From Prasinococcaceae sp. CCMP 1430 (lineage: Eukaryota; Prasinodermophyta; Palmophyllophyceae; Prasinococcales; Prasinococcaceae): DNA of 30,463 nucleotides. The notes beneath the pieces are model-generated. The model worked only from the letters and a program-made list of their open reading frames with translations, had not been told where the DNA came from and ran no database searches. Both the position numbers and the translations under genes were made by a program. Location: contig RQSC01000008.1 of the NCBI GenBank assembly GCA_013416795.1, positions 374,743-405,205 of the forward strand, given 5' to 3'. Positions 17,219 through 26,452 of the stretch are shown here, piece after piece. Each line of letters begins with the position of its first letter. Positions within the stretch are counted from its first letter, which is position 1.

Positions 17219-19978
17219 ATGGCGGTGCGGGGCGGGGCGGATGTGCCCACGGTCGAGGTGCGCGCGCGTGAGGAGGTGTGCGGTGGCGGGGGCGGTGGCA
17301 ACGGCGGCAACGGCGGCGGTGTCCGGCGGTGGCTCACGCGGCGGGGTCGCAACAAGGAACGGGGCGCCAACGAGGACGACGGCGCTGTGAAACCCATCGA
17401 CCCCACGTTTGCCACAGCCGCCGGGACAGGGGGAGCAGCAGCTGCATTGGATGCCGCGCACGCGGCTGCAGCGCCGGCGGTGAACGCCGGCGTTGAGCGC
17501 GAGCCCCCGCAGCTCGACAAGTACACGCGGCGCGCGCTGGAGGCGCGCGCTCTGGTTGCCGAGCGTGACGCGGCGATTGCCGAGGCCGCCGCCGCTAGGC
17601 GCCGCGCGGAGCTGTCAAGGCGCTTCGCAGAGGCGGACGCGATGCTTGGATCGCCGGTGACACGAGCGGCGAGCGCTCTGGGGCCGGCAGTGTCGCGCGC
17701 GGCGGAAACGTGCACGTCATGCGCGTTGGACGCGTGCGCCCGCGCCTCGCGCGGAGCGCGGGAGGCCGTTGGGTCCGTCGGCGCCGCGACGGGCGTCGCA
17801 CGCGCGACCGAACCCATCGATGTGTCCGCTGAGGCCGCCGGCGCGAGCAGGCGGTCGCCTCTGGGGCGCGTGGCAGTGCTGGGCGACGGCCTGGCCGCGC
17901 TCGCCGCGGCACACCACCTCGCTCGCGCGGGCTGCGTGGTCGCCGTCTTTTCCGCCGCCAACGGCAGTGACGCGGCGGATGAGATCCTCACCCGACCGCT
18001 CGACGGGCCGAGCGACGCGTCTGAGGGCGGCTCGGGGGCGGTCTGGGACGCAGGTGCTGCCGAGCTCCCCAACACGCGCGCCATCGCACGGCTCGTCTCG
18101 GACATGGGGCTCGAGGCCGCGCGTGTGTGGCGCGCGAGTGGCGCTAGCCGGCTCCGTACGGCCATCGCGCACGCCGACGGCGGCGACAGTGGTGCAGAGA
18201 CGGCAGCGACGGCCGACGGCGGCAGCGGCGAGGGCGACAGCGGCGATGGGGATGGCGGCGATTGCCGCGATGGCAGCGTGCGTGCTGCTGCTGTGGTCAC
18301 GCCCGTGCCCCACACGCTCGCGGACTTTCTCTGGTGGCCTGCGCTCACCCCGGGCGCCAAGGCGCGCGCGCTCGTGGCGCCACTGCTGAGCGGTCTACCG
18401 GCGCTTCGGCGCGCCTGGGACGGACAACGGGGCGGCCCCGGCGAAGAGGAGGCGGGCGCAGGCGCGGGCGCGGCGGACGGCGCGCCCAGGAAGCGCGCGC
18501 GTAGACGGCGAGCGAAGGCGAGGCTCAGCGTGCGCGCATTTGCGGAGCGCTCCTTCGGCGCCGCCACGGCGGATGCGCTGGCGCCTGCTTTGTGCGCGGC
18601 GCTGATGGCGTCACCGGAGGCGCTCGCGGAGCTGCCAGCCGCGGGCGCGCTGCCGCGCGCGTGGCTCGTCCCGCGTTCGGGCGTCGGCGTGTTGGAGGTG
18701 CTCAAGTGGGCGCACGAGGCGAGCGCGGCCGCCGGCGGCCGCGTGGGATCGGCGGCGGCGGCGCAGGCTGGCGCGCGCGACGCCATCACCGCCGCGCACA
18801 CGCCCTGGTACGCTCGCAGGCGCACGAACGGCACGCGCAGGGCCTTTGCGCTCGCGGGTGGCAACGAGGCGCTCCTCTTCGCTCTGCGCGGCTCCCTCGG
18901 CGAGGGCGCGCTGGCGCCGTCGTCCCAGCCCGCGCACGCGCTGTCGCATGACCCCTCGAGCGGGTCGTGGCGCGTGCTCGGTCATCACGGCGTTTTGGGC
19001 GGTGGCAAGCTCGATCCCTTGTTCCAGGAGAGCTACGACGCGGTGGTGGTTGCGTGCGACGCGAACGCGCTACGGGGCCTGCGCATCGACGCGGGCGCCG
19101 CTCTGAACGAGGGGGCCAAGAAGTTCGCCAAGGCGTTCGACCAAGGAAATGCGGCTGCTGCTAGCGGCCGAGGAAGGCGCACCGAGGCGCGAAGCGTCGC
19201 GCTCGCCCTGCCGCACGGCGTCGATGCGCTGCCCAATGCGCGTGACACGCTCGCCTACGCCGTGGTGGCGGAACCCGACTGGTGGTGGGCGCGTGGGAGC
19301 CGGGAAGGTGGCGCGTGCGTCGTGTGCCCCTCTGAGCAGCAACGTGCGTCGGGTGGTTACGTCGACGCGGAGGGCGTCGAGCGAGGGGTTGTGATGGTCC
19401 GTGTCGCGGGGCGGGCGGACGCGGGCGCGGACATTGCCGCCGCGCGCGCCGCGGTGGGCGCGCTGCTGCCGCCGGGCACCGGCGAGTGCGAGCCGATCGG
19501 GGAGGTGCGACTGCGGGCGAGAGGGGGCGCGCTGATGAGCGCGCGTGCGCAGGCCGCCGGTGGGGTCTTGTGCGAGGGCGCGGAGGCGTTGGGATTGTAT
19601 TTGAGGGCGCCTCTGGCCGGATGCTCCGGTTGTGCCGGTGTTGGCGCCGGTGCTGGAGACGGCGATGGTGGCGGCGACGCCCATGCGTCGCGCACCGCGG
19701 CTGCCGTCGATGCCGCCGTCGGAGCGGCGCTGCAGGTGGTCGTCGAGCGCCGTCACCGCCTCAGAGCGAACCGTGGCACTCCTGATGACGACGGCGTCGA
19801 CGACGACGAGCGGGCAGGCCTGGACAACGCGCGTCGCCAGGCCGCTTCCTCGCCCTCCTCCGCTCCCTCTTCGAGCGCCCTCAAGCAAGAGCCCTCGCGA
19901 GCTCCCTCCTCGTCCGGCGAGGCCGAGGGGGCGAGCCGCGGGGGAGGCCGCGCGCGGTCGTTCGAGCAGGCCGCGTGA
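17219..19978 (+). CDS. Divergent protoporphyrinogen-oxidase-like FAD flavoprotein
   Basis: A single 919-residue frame from ATG 17219. Seen: residues about 1-210 have no recognised fold apart from an Ala/Arg/Glu-rich helix (about 105-135). Residues about 215-236 form a Rossmann FAD-binding start (RVAVLGDGLAALAAAHHLAR) in which the third Gly of GxGxxG is Ala. A PPOX-like middle follows: DFLWWPALTPGAKARALVAPL, LSVRAFAERSFGAATADALAP, and a GGNEALLFALRGSLG block like the family's GG..L..AL. Family knowledge: PPOX oxidises protoporphyrinogen IX in haem/chlorophyll synthesis and is usually about 480-550 residues. This protein is almost twice that, with large low-complexity inserts (about 320-350, 405-430). 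The usual C-terminal FAD motif is not evident. It may be a PPOX paralogue or another amine-oxidase-superfamily enzyme, so no symbol is given. Confidence 0.65.
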   Translation: MAVRGGADVPTVEVRAREEVCGGGGGGNGGNGGGVRRWLTRRGRNKERGANEDDGAVKPIDPTFATAAGTGGAAAALDAAHAAAAPAVNAGVEREPPQLDKYTRRALEARALVAERDAAIAEAAAARRRAELSRRFAEADAMLGSPVTRAASALGPAVSRAAETCTSCALDACARASRGAREAVGSVGAATGVARATEPIDVSAEAAGASRRSPLGRVAVLGDGLAALAAAHHLARAGCVVAVFSAANGSDAADEILTRPLDGPSDASEGGSGAVWDAGAAELPNTRAIARLVSDMGLEAARVWRASGASRLRTAIAHADGGDSGAETAATADGGSGEGDSGDGDGGDCRDGSVRAAAVVTPVPHTLADFLWWPALTPGAKARALVAPLLSGLPALRRAWDGQRGGPGEEEAGAGAGAADGAPRKRARRRRAKARLSVRAFAERSFGAATADALAPALCAALMASPEALAELPAAGALPRAWLVPRSGVGVLEVLKWAHEASAAAGGRVGSAAAAQAGARDAITAAHTPWYARRRTNGTRRAFALAGGNEALLFALRGSLGEGALAPSSQPAHALSHDPSSGSWRVLGHHGVLGGGKLDPLFQESYDAVVVACDANALRGLRIDAGAALNEGAKKFAKAFDQGNAAAASGRGRRTEARSVALALPHGVDALPNARDTLAYAVVAEPDWWWARGSREGGACVVCPSEQQRASGGYVDAEGVERGVVMVRVAGRADAGADIAAARAAVGALLPPGTGECEPIGEVRLRARGGALMSARAQAAGGVLCEGAEALGLYLRAPLAGCSGCAGVGAGAGDGDGGGDAHASRTAAAVDAAVGAALQVVVERRHRLRANRGTPDDDGVDDDERAGLDNARRQAASSPSSAPSSSALKQEPSRAPSSSGEAEGASRGGGRARSFEQAA

Positions 19979-20546
19979 GCCGCGGCGGCACCGAGCCGAC
20001 ACGCTTCTTCCGTGCTCCAGTAATTCCAAGGCCAAAATCCCTTCCATCTACGACTCTGGTGCACCCACGCGAGCTCAAAAGTGTGCGTGTGTGTGTGCGC
20101 GCGCTTGTGTGTGTGCATGTTACTGGTCACCGTGGCAGCGGCGGCGGCGGTCCTGAGTCCGCGGCGCGTCGCTCCCGCGCGCGCGCGCGCCCTCGGCCAG
20201 CGCGAGCCTGTGGCGGAGGCCGCGCGGCGTGGCCTTGCCGTACCGCGCAAAAGTGTCCTTGCGCTTGTCCTTGCCGCGGCGGCGCTGCGCGTGTTCGCCG
20301 TCCATCATCCCTCCCCGTTTCCTCGGCCGCGGCGCCCGTCCCGTGCGCGCCCCGCCGCGCTGCTCACCCCCTCCCGCTCCCCCGCGCGCCGCTCGCCGGC
20401 CGCGCCTGCGCCGGCCCCTGGGAAATTCCCGCCTCTCCCCGGACGGTCAGATACCGGACGCGATCCGGCGCCGCACCGCCACGCGCGCGCAGTGTGGCGC
20501 GCCCCGCCACTCGACATCTCCACATCCCCCACCCCTACCCCTCCCG

Positions 20547-20574
20547 ACACACACACACACACACACACACACAC
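20547..20574 (+). repeat. (AC)14 microsatellite
   Basis: Uninterrupted AC dinucleotides, followed by further CACAC-rich sequence up to about 20620. Confidence 0.9.
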
Positions 20575-21147
20575 CACCCCCTACCCTTGCGCCCCCCCTC
20601 CACACACCACACACACACCACCCCCTGCCCCGGCGCCGCTACGGCAGCAGCGGCAGCTTCCGGCCCTTGCCGGGGCCTGCCCAGGTGGCGCGCCCCTTCG
20701 CACCAACCTCGCGTCGTCCGTGCCCCTTCGCAACAAAACGCGCGCGCGCGGGTGCATTTTGCTAATAAAAAACGGATGAGGAATGTCAAATGCGAGCGCG
20801 AGAGGGAAAGGAAGCGAGCCGCGAGGCGAGGGCAGGGCGCGTTTCGGCGGAATTGCGCGCGGTCGAATCTCAAACCGTCAAACGGGTCGAGAGAATTTTT
20901 GGAGGCCTGCCAAGCACCTGTGTTTCAATGCATTCATCTTGAGCTCATCGTCACCAACGGGAGACTTTTCCCGTGGCGTGTGTTTTGATGTGTGTGTGTG
21001 GGTACGCACACGTTGGTCGTGTGCGCCCGTCGGGTGCGCGCGCGCCCCTTCGCGCGCCCCTTCGCGCGCCGCGCGCGCGCGCGCGGGGGCTTCCGGAAGC
21101 TCCTGTCGCAACCCTCCAAAGCGCGGTTCTGAACGGGTTCCCCCACG

Positions 21148-21213
21148 TTTTTTTTTTTTTTTTTGGATGCCGCCTGCCTTACGCCAATCGTCGCGAGCCG
21201 CGGCGCCGCTTGC

Positions 21214-21267
<54 letters not shown>

Positions 21268-21320
21268 GATGTGGGTAGGTGGGCGGGTGTGGTGGAGAGC
21301 TGCCCGCGGCGCCGCTTGCG

Positions 21321-21355
<35 letters not shown>

Positions 21356-21480
21356 AATTTTCATTGCATTTTATTTTTTGTGGATGCCTCCTCGCTTTCC
21401 CTTTTCGTCGTGAGCCGCGGCGTCGTTTGCGCTGCATTTTTATTTTTATTTTTATTTTTGCTGCCGCGGCTTCGCTGCGT
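21148..21480. repeat. Tandem array of poly-T tracts alternating with a conserved GC-rich block
   Basis: T runs of about 17 (21148-21164), 51 (21215-21265) and 29 nt (21321-21349), then (TTTTTA)n-like sequence. They alternate with copies of a block of about 50 bp ending gagccgcggcgccgcttgcg. Copy 1 is about 21165-21214, copy 2 about 21266-21320 (5' half diverged), copy 3 about 21378-21431, and a short copy 4 about 21461-21480. Copies 1 and 3 both start ggatgcc and share tcgtcg and gagccgcggcg. No coding potential was seen. Confidence 0.75.
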
Positions 21481-21952
21481 TTTTATTTTTGTTTTATGTG
21501 GGTTTTATGACCGTTTTATTTTTCATATTGTGGAACGAAAACATCCATCTGCAAATATGTGTACTGTATTGGAATCTATGAGACCGCGTTTCGCGGTGTC
21601 GAATTTCCGCCTTTTTTTTAGGCGACGGCGGCGGGAAAGGGGCGTGCGCACGCGCGCGTTGCGGCGATCGGCCGCGCGGCCGATCGGCGCGGCGCGCGCG
21701 GACCCCCGGTGAAGCCCCCATTTCGCATCTGAAATATAAATCAACATGATATCACAAGTACTATTTTTGGAGGGAGTTTGTTACGTCGATTGTCGGGGCA
21801 AGCAAAGGGGCGCTTTCGCTTCCCCCGTCGTGTGGCGCGATTCGAATTCGCGGCGACGGAATTCGGCGCGCGGCGGCCGCGCGGCGGCGCCGCGGGACGC
21901 ATCTAAACGAATGGCGCGACTTTCCGCCGGGGGCGCGCGCGGGAAAAGCGCG

Positions 21953-21966
21953 GTGTTCTAGAACAC
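21953..21966. promoter_or_regulatory. Heat-shock element (HSF site) upstream of HSP70
   Basis: gtgttctagaacac is a 14-bp perfect palindrome containing the inverted HSF half-sites nTTCnnGAAn. It lies about 175 bp upstream of HSP70 exon 2. Only two half-sites in correct 5-bp phase are visible, so it is a minimal site. Its place next to an HSP70 gene makes function likely. Confidence 0.7.
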
Positions 21967-22013
21967 GCGCGCGGCGCGCGTGGCGGAGAGCTCCCGGCTC
22001 ACCTCTGCCAGCC

Positions 22014-22014
22014 N
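22014..22014. other. Single ambiguous base (N), probable assembly join
   Basis: The isolated N lies in GC-rich DNA between the heat-shock element and HSP70 exon 2, exactly where the missing first exon is expected. It may mark an unresolved gap rather than one uncertain base. Confidence 0.8.
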
Positions 22015-22103
22015 GCCGCCGCGCGCCGCCGCGCGCGCGCGAACGCGCGAGGTGGCGCTCGCCGATCGCGTGCTGACGGCCGCCGCCGCCCTTGCCTCCC
22101 TCC

Positions 22104-22134
<31 letters not shown>
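22104..22134 (+). repeat. (CA)n tract directly before the HSP70 splice acceptor
   Basis: An almost perfect CA run of about 30 nt ends 4 nt before the AG acceptor (22137-22138) of HSP70 exon 2. It occupies the polypyrimidine-tract position. Confidence 0.85.
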
Positions 22135-22138
22135 ACAG

Positions 22139-24033
22139 AGATCATCGCCAACGACCAGGGCAACCGCACGACCCCGTCGTACGTGGCCTTCACCGACAGC
22201 GAGCGCCTGATCGGCGATGCCGCCAAGAACCAGGTGGCGATGAACCCGATCAACACCGTCTTCGACGCCAAGCGCCTCATCGGCCGCAAGTTCTCGGACG
22301 CGGCCGTGCAGTCGGACATCAAGCTGTGGCCGTTCAAGGTCGAGTCCGGCGCGGCTGAGAAGCCCATGATCAAGGTGACCTTCAAGGGCGAGGAGAAGCA
22401 GTTCGCCGCCGAGGAGGTCTCGTCCATGGTGCTCATCAAGATGAAGGAGATCGCCGAGGCCTTCCTGGGCAAGGAGGTCAAGAACGCCGTCGTCACCGTG
22501 CCGGCGTACTTCAACGACTCGCAGCGCCAGGCGACCAAGGACGCCGGCGTCATCGCGGGCCTCAACGTGATGCGCATCATCAACGAGCCCACCGCCGCCG
22601 CCATCGCCTACGGCCTCGACAAGAAGGACTCGTCGGCGGGCGAGCGCAACGTGCTCATCTTCGACCTCGGCGGCGGCACCTTCGATGTGTCGCTGCTGAC
22701 CATCGAGGAGGGCATCTTCGAGGTCAAGTCGACCAACGGCGACACCCACCTCGGCGGCGAGGACTTCGACAACCGCCTGGTCAACCACTTCGTCCAGGAG
22801 TTCAAGCGCAAGAACAAGAAGGACATCACCGGCAGCGCCCGCGCGCTCCGCCGCCTGCGCACCGCGTGCGAGCGCGCGAAGCGCACGCTCTCGTCGACCG
22901 CGCAGACCTCGATCGAGATCGACTCGCTCTTCGAGGGCATCGACTTCTACTCGTCGATCACCCGCGCGCGCTTCGAGGAGCTGAACATGGACATGTTCCG
23001 CCGCTGCATGGACCCCGTGGAGAAGTGCCTCCGCGACGCCAAGTTCGACAAGGCCTCCGTGCACGACGTGGTGCTCGTGGGCGGCTCCACGCGCATCCCC
23101 AAGATCCAGACGCTGCTGCAGGACTTCTTCAACGGCAAGGAGCTGTGCAAGTCGATCAACCCCGACGAGGCCGTCGCGTACGGCGCCGCCGTGCAGGCCG
23201 CCATTCTGTCGGGCGAGGGCTCGGAGAAGGTGCAGGACCTGCTGCTGCTCGACGTGACCCCGCTGTCGATGGGCCTGGAGACGGCCGGCGGCGTGATGAC
23301 CGTGCTCATCCCCCGCAACACGACCATCCCCACCAAGAAGGAGCAGGTCTTCTCGACCTACGCCGACAACCAGCCGGGCGTGCTCATCCAGGTGTACGAG
23401 GGCGAGCGCTCGCGCACCCGCGACAACAACCTGCTGGGCAAGTTCGAGCTGTCGGGCATCCCGCCCGCGCCGCGCGGCGTGCCGCAGATCACGGTGTGCT
23501 TCGACATCGACGCCAACGGCATCCTGAACGTGAGCGCCGAGGACAAGACCACCGGCCAGAAAAACAAGATCACCATCACCAACGACAAGGGCCGCTTGTC
23601 GAAGGATGACATCGAGCGCATGGTCCAGGAGGCCGAGAAGTACAAGGCGGAGGACGAGGAGCACAAGAAGAAGGTGGACGCCAAGAACGCCCTCGAGAAC
23701 TACGCGTACAACATGCGGAACACCATCAAGGACGACAAGGTGGCCGACAAGCTCGACGCGGCGGACAAGGAGACCATCGAGAAGGCCGTGGAGTCGACCA
23801 TCGAGTGGCTCGACGCGAACCAGCTGGCGGAGATCGACGAGCTTGAGGACAAGCTCAAGGAGCTGGAGGGCATCTGCAACCCCATCGTCAGCAAGATGTA
23901 CGCGGCTGCTGGCGGCGGCGCGCCGGGCGCCGAGGGCGGCATGCCGGACATGGGCGGCGCGGGCGGTTTCGGCGGCGCGGCTGCGCCCGACGCCGGCGCG
24001 GGCGCCGGCCCGAAGATCGAGGAGGTCGACTAA
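22139..24033 (+). CDS. HSP70: Cytosolic HSP70 chaperone (exon 1 missing)
   Basis: An ATP-driven chaperone of the cytosol/nucleus. Seen: the exon starts after acceptor acaacag with phase 1 and encodes (E)[19 protein letters not shown] and onward. The actin-like ATPase domain shows [54 protein letters not shown] and [13 protein letters not shown]. The hydrophobic linker and substrate-binding domain follow ([19 protein letters not shown]). The Gly/Ala-rich tail ends GPKIEEVD, the EEVD motif that binds TPR co-chaperones and marks the cytosolic form. 630 complete codons are present. The first roughly 30 residues, including the conserved phosphate-binding IDLGTTYS loop, are not found upstream, so an unseen exon 1 must exist. 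Regulation: a heat-shock element lies at 21953-21966. Codon use is extremely G/C-ending. Confidence 0.96.
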
Positions 24034-24160
24034 ACAGGACGCCCCCTCCTCCCCCTCTCCCCCTCATACCCCTCACCCTCCCGTACATTTAAAACACATG
24101 CTTGAACCACCATTTGTTTGTGACTCCGTTGGACCACGTACGGCGCCACTCCCCACACCC

Positions 24161-25096
24161 ATGACACCCCGCACCCGACCCGTTCCCGTCCCCTCAAGGC
24201 CGCCTCGCCTCGCGTGCGGGCAGGCCGCCACCGCACGAAGGGCGCGCGCGCGCGCCCCCCCCACGCTCGCTCCGCTCGGCGCGCTCGGCGCGTCGCTGGC
24301 GCACGACGCGGGCGCCGCGCGGCACTGCGTGGTGCTCGTCGAGGGGGCGTCCAAGCGCCCGGGTGACGACGCAGGTGCGAACGCGGCGCTCGCCGAGTCC
24401 CTTACGACGCCCCCAAATGCCCTCAATGCCCATTCTGGACTTCGCGTAGACGCGCGCGCTCACAACTCCCTCTCACGGGCCCCCTCACCCACGCAACACG
24501 CGCCGCTCGCCGCCCCATAGCGGAGCTCCTCGACGTCGTGGCCTTCGACTACCTGCCGCTCGACCCCGACAGGGCGCTGCCCGCGCTCGTGCGCGCCGTT
24601 CCTGCCGAGACAAGGGAGCGCGCATGCCGAGCGCGGCGAGAGCGGGACGAGGACGGCGCGCCGCGCCTGTGCCTGGACGCGGCGTCCGCCGGCGCGCTGC
24701 GGCTGCGCGGAGAACCGGTGCGCCTCGGTGAGGCCTCGCCGGACGCGCTGGCAGCCGCGCGCGCGTTCGCTCGCGCGTGGAAGGAGGCCGACGGCGGTGC
24801 GTGCGCCGCCCTACTGCGCCAGGTCGCAGGCCCTCGATGGCGAGCGAGAGCGCATTCCGAACGCACGGCGTGCGAGTGCAGCCCGTGTGCACGCGAGAGC
24901 GCGTCTGACCCCCACCCCACCCGATCCCACCCCACCCCCGACCCTCCTCCCAGGCCTCAGACTCAACGAGCGCGACTGCAGGCACTTCGCCGCAGGCGTC
25001 GCTGCGGCGGCTCTCTCGAGCGGCGGCGGCACCGGCGGCAGCTCCGCGGCGGCGTGCGCCGCGCAGGCGCTGGGTCTCTCTCGCCCCCGAGCGTAG
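24161..25096 (+). CDS. Unrecognised three-exon protein
   Basis: Proposed exons are 24161-24374, 24521-24796 and 24954-25096 (633 nt, 210 residues, in frame). Introns are 24375-24520 (donor GTGCGA, acceptor CATAG) and 24797-24953 (donor GTGCGT, acceptor CCCAG), both phase 1. Splicing joins three otherwise separate frames into one. Recognisable stretches are CVVLVEGASKRPGDDA, ELLDVVAFDYLPLDPD, ALPALVRAVPAE and GLRLNERDCRHFAAGVAAAA. The mixed hydrophobic/acidic pattern looks like a real folded domain, but I do not recognise the family. The start is uncertain: ATG 24161 is only 128 bp beyond the HSP70 stop, and an upstream acceptor is possible. Its stop is 21 bp from the stop of the convergent eIF2-gamma gene. 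The VLVEG.SKR string recalls MiaB-type proteins, but nothing else fits. Confidence 0.5.
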
Positions 25097-25117
25097 CTCC
25101 TCGCCCCGAAAATTTAT

Positions 25118-26402
25118 TTACATGATCTCCAGGCCGGCCTGGATCTGCCCCCACCCGATGAGGCGCCAGTGTTTGTCCACGCGGCGCGACAGCGCGACCT
25201 TCTCGCCGGCCTTGGTGCACACCGGCGAGGTGAGCACCAGCTTGGCGAGGTCCCCCTTGACGGCCGCCACGCGCGCGCCCGTGCACATCGAGCCGATGTT
25301 GAGCATGAGAACCTCGTTCTTGCTCAGCTTGGACACCTTGGACTGCTTCTCGCTGCCCTGCGTGCGCACGCCCAGCAGCCTGCGCAGCAGGAAGAAGTTC
25401 ACCTCAAGCTCTGTGAACACCGCCGGCAGGTGGCCCGGCTCGCCCAGCACCTGGCCCACCAGCCTGTCCGCGCGCGTCAGCGTGGGGTCGATGGTCGTGC
25501 CCACGCCGATCAGACCACCCGGCACCGCGTACTGCAGCTCGTTGCTCTCCGCGAAGAGCGACACGATGCGCGACATGATGGGCGTGCACTTGATGCGCCC
25601 GTCGTTGTCCTTGCTGACGATGCCGGGGCGCACCTCGACCTTCTGGCCCATGCGCAGCACGCCCTGCAGGATGGAGCCACCCGCCACGCCGCCCTGGATC
25701 TCGTCCACCTCCGCGCCGGGCTTGTTGACGTCGAACGAGCGGATGACGATCATGTTGGGCATGGAGGTGAAGTCGCGCACGGGCACGGGGATCTTCTTGC
25801 AGATGTACTCGGCGACGACGTCGATGTTGTACTTCAGCTGCGCGGAGATGGGCACCACCGGCGCGTCGTCGGCGATAGTGCCCTTGACGAACTTGCGGAT
25901 GGTTTCGTGCTGGTTCATGGCGGCGGCCTCCTGCACCAGATCGATCTTGTTCTGCAGGATGATGATGTGCTTGAGCTTCATGATCTCGACGGCGGCGAGG
26001 TGCTCCGAGGTCTGCGGCTGCGGGCACGACTCGTTGCCAGCGATGAGCAGCAGCGCGCCGTCCATCACGGCGGCGCCGTTAAGCATGGTAGCCATCAGAA
26101 TGTCGTGACCGGGGCAGTCGACGAACGACACGTGCCGCTGCAGAACCATCTTCTTGTCCTCGAAGCCCGGGACCTCGCACATGGGCGAGTCCTCCTTGGC
26201 CGAGCCGTACGTGCGGTAGCACTGCGGGCGCGGGCAAGCGTCGTCCTCGCACTTGTAGATCTTGGCGTTCGCGTAGCCGAGCTTGATGGTGATGTTGCGC
26301 TCGAGCTCGTTCTTGAAGCGGACGGTCTGCACGCCCGAGATGGCCTTCACGACGGTCGACTTGCCGTGTGCCACATGGCCTGCGCGTGAGCAAATGAGGC
26401 AA

Positions 26403-26452
<50 letters not shown>

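Larger units (their letters stand above)
19979..22138. other. 2.2-kb gene-poor region between PPOX-like gene and HSP70
   Basis: It contains GT-rich and AC-rich tracts (20083-20118 and 20547-20574), a lower-GC stretch at 20755-20960, a poly-T tandem array (21148-21480), an AT-rich block (21480-21610), a second small one (21728-21780), a heat-shock element (21953-21966) and a single N (22014). HSP70 exon 1 should be here but is not seen. A 62-codon Lys/Arg-rich minus-strand frame (20120-20308) is the only mildly protein-like ORF. Confidence 0.55.

Noticed and set aside
24161-24374. MiaB-type methylthiotransferase reading of VLVEGASKR
   Set aside because: No radical-SAM cysteines or other family motifs are present in the 210-residue protein.
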